DNA of 8,020 nt from Acidobacteriota bacterium (GTDB lineage Bacteria > Acidobacteriota > Aminicenantia > UBA2199): the NCBI GenBank assembly GCA_021817755.1, contig JAKAGC010000154.1, forward strand, positions 1 to 8,020. The letters run 5' to 3'. Below, piece after piece: positions 7,179 through 8,020 of the stretch. Made by a program: the position numbers and the translations under genes. Position 1 is the first letter of the stretch. Every line of letters begins with the position of its first letter. Below the pieces are notes generated by a model. That model was not told where the DNA came from. It searched no databases and was given only the letters and a program-made list of their open reading frames with translations.

Positions 7179-7282
7179 TGCTTTTCTCCCTGTAAAACAT
7201 TTTACGGCTATTCATTCCCATACAAAACAAGGGGCAGAACTGAAACATATTCATTTTTACCGGGGAAAGTTGTTTTCTGTTT

Positions 7283-7741
7283 TCAGGATAATGTCAGAGC
7301 AGAAATTGCTGCGTTCAATTTACTATCGATAACATCAGGGTGCAGGCTGACACTGGATGAGGCCAGATTCCAGGCACCCGATGTTTTCACATAGACATCG
7401 AGAACGCGTAATTTGGTTTCGAAATATTTCTCCTGAGGGTCTTTCCCCGAAATTCGTGCAATATACGTAACGATCGCAGTATCTCCATAAAATGCGAAAT
7501 CCGTATCGCTCATTTCGTAGAATTTCCAATGCTGATTATCCAGCAGTGCCTTGACTTCCTTCATGTATTCGTCACGCGAGTGAACCGTTGTGCGCGATCT
7601 TACTGTATATCCCTTCCATTCCGGGTGATGAGTATTACGAATTGTTTCTTCATCTTTGTTTATAAACGCTCGAAATATTGAATCGATATGTGAACGAATC
7701 TCTTTACGGTCTTTATCATGGTTTTTTTGTTCAGATTCCAT
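7283..7741 (-). CDS. SnoaL-like / NTF2-fold protein (DUF4440-type), function unknown
   Basis: A 152-residue soluble protein with no signal peptide or membrane segment. The helical N-terminus with IDSIFRAFINKDEETI, the middle TDFAFYGDTAIVTYIARI, and the FETKLRVLDVYVKTSGAWNLASSSVSLHP strand pattern fit the cone-shaped NTF2-like fold seen in DUF4440 and SnoaL_3 proteins. These bind small molecules or act as isomerases, but the family does not predict a substrate. The ATG at 7741 has AAGGAG seven bases upstream. The gene precedes mmdA on the same strand by 170 bases with no clear terminator between, so read-through into the operon is possible. I see no evidence that it belongs to the pump. Confidence 0.82.
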   Translation of the reverse strand: MESEQKNHDKDRKEIRSHIDSIFRAFINKDEETIRNTHHPEWKGYTVRSRTTVHSRDEYMKEVKALLDNQHWKFYEMSDTDFAFYGDTAIVTYIARISGKDPQEKYFETKLRVLDVYVKTSGAWNLASSSVSLHPDVIDSKLNAAISALTLS

Positions 7742-7771
7742 TGAATGGCTCCTTTATAGTGATTTATTCAC

Positions 7772-7800
7772 CTGATATATCTCTATACATTGTAAATCAA
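7772..7800 (-). promoter_or_regulatory. Weak candidate promoter of the SnoaL-like gene
   Basis: On the minus strand TTGATT (7800-7795) and TATCAG (7777-7772) are 17 bases apart, each matching consensus at about four of six positions. A transcript starting near 7765 would carry the AAGGAG site about 11 bases in. The surrounding DNA is so AT-rich that chance matches are common. Confidence 0.3.
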
Positions 7801-7854
7801 TTTCCCCGGAAATACAATTATACCTATTATAAGCATTCTTATCCTTGCTGCGTG

Positions 7855-7905
7855 AAATTGCCTTTTAATGGCAATTTTAACGATAAAAAAAATTTTTTTT
7901 TTTTT
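7855..7905. repeat. Small hairpin followed by an A8T13 tract
   Basis: AAATTGCC (7855-7862) and GGCAATTT (7870-7877) are perfect eight-base inverted repeats with a seven-base loop. Fifteen bases later comes A8 (7885-7892) directly joined to T13 (7893-7905). The tract contains a 16-base A8T8 palindrome. Such A/T tracts curve DNA. Read on the plus strand, hairpin plus T-run resembles a terminator, yet no plus-strand gene ends here. It may mark an upstream regulatory zone of the SnoaL-like gene. Confidence 0.5.
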
Positions 7906-7923
7906 AATTTATTTACTATATTG

Positions 7924-7942
7924 ATGAATTTTAACAATTCAT
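7924..7942. repeat. Inverted repeat ATGAATT/AATTCAT in the right-hand intergenic region
   Basis: ATGAATT (7924-7930) and AATTCAT (7936-7942) are perfect seven-base arms around TTAAC. The 19-base symmetric element lies in non-coding DNA and overlaps a weak plus-strand promoter-like pair (TTGATG at 7921, TATGTT at 7943). An operator is possible, but the base composition makes chance occurrence likely. Confidence 0.3.
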
Positions 7943-8000
7943 TATGTTAGTATTAATCCCATTTTGTGGTATTTCAAAGATCAGATAAAAATTTACCGCA

Positions 8001-8006
8001 TATAAT
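8001..8006 (+). promoter_or_regulatory. Perfect -10-like hexamer near the right edge
   Basis: TATAAT on the plus strand without a recognisable -35 box 17 bases upstream. If real it would serve a rightward gene beyond the window, making this a divergent intergenic region. Within 7742-8020 I find no credible gene. Confidence 0.2.
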
Positions 8007-8020
8007 GAATGAAGAGAGCC

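Noticed and set aside
7098..7220. Small minus-strand frame of about 38 codons upstream of mmdA, overlapping its start
   Set aside because: No good ribosome site, no recognisable sequence, and arginine/lysine-rich composition as expected by chance; a leader peptide is possible but unsupported.
7678..7950. Plus-strand open frame of 90 codons over the SnoaL-like gene start and the AT-rich region
   Set aside because: It has poly-Phe/Asn content from the T tract, no domain, and overlaps the start and ribosome site of a better-supported gene.
1..8020. CRISPR array, insertion sequence, tRNA or phage attachment site
   Set aside because: No regularly spaced direct repeats, transposase-like frames, tRNA cloverleaf or flanking duplications were seen; gene order and style are uniform and housekeeping-like.

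Overview
The window is a compact, moderately AT-rich bacterial chromosome segment. Every supported gene lies on the minus strand, so transcription runs from high to low coordinates. Strong GGAGG-type ribosome binding sites, sigma70-like promoters with 17-base spacers and the gene content point to an anaerobic bacterium that gains energy from decarboxylation of a carboxylic acid thioester. The sequence alone does not fix the phylum; a fermentative Gram-negative or Firmicutes-like anaerobe would fit equally well.

Right to left (direction of transcription): 7742-8020 is a non-coding, very AT-rich stretch with a small hairpin, an A8T13 tract, an inverted repeat and only weak promoter-like signals. 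A small SnoaL/NTF2-like protein follows (7283-7741). After a 170-base gap comes a tight four-gene operon (7112 to 3590) encoding a complete sodium-pumping decarboxylase: alpha carboxyltransferase (mmdA), delta membrane anchor, gamma biotin carrier and beta sodium channel subunit. The gene gaps are 13, 24 and 15 bases, and a bipartite hairpin plus T-run ends the operon. The order A-D-C-B matches known methylmalonyl-CoA decarboxylase operons.

Next are two separately promoted housekeeping genes: a class I (DhnA/FbaB-type) fructose-bisphosphate aldolase (3443-2535) and S-adenosylmethionine synthetase metK (2338-1184). They share nearly the same promoter and leader layout: a TACTAT -10 box, a very short leader and a GGAGGT Shine-Dalgarno. 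Last is a response regulator with an HD-GYP cyclic-di-GMP phosphodiesterase output domain. It starts at 1005 and runs off the left edge; it is open to the boundary and therefore incomplete.

The decarboxylase would convert (S)-methylmalonyl-CoA to propionyl-CoA plus CO2 while exporting Na+, a step in succinate/propionate fermentation. The aldolase serves glycolysis or gluconeogenesis, metK makes the methyl donor, and the HD-GYP protein links an unknown sensor kinase to c-di-GMP turnover. I see no CRISPR array, transposon, tRNA, rRNA or riboswitch, and no convincing new multi-gene system. The points worth a second look are intergenic: unusual inverted repeats, the twin promoter design and the exact substrate of the decarboxylase.
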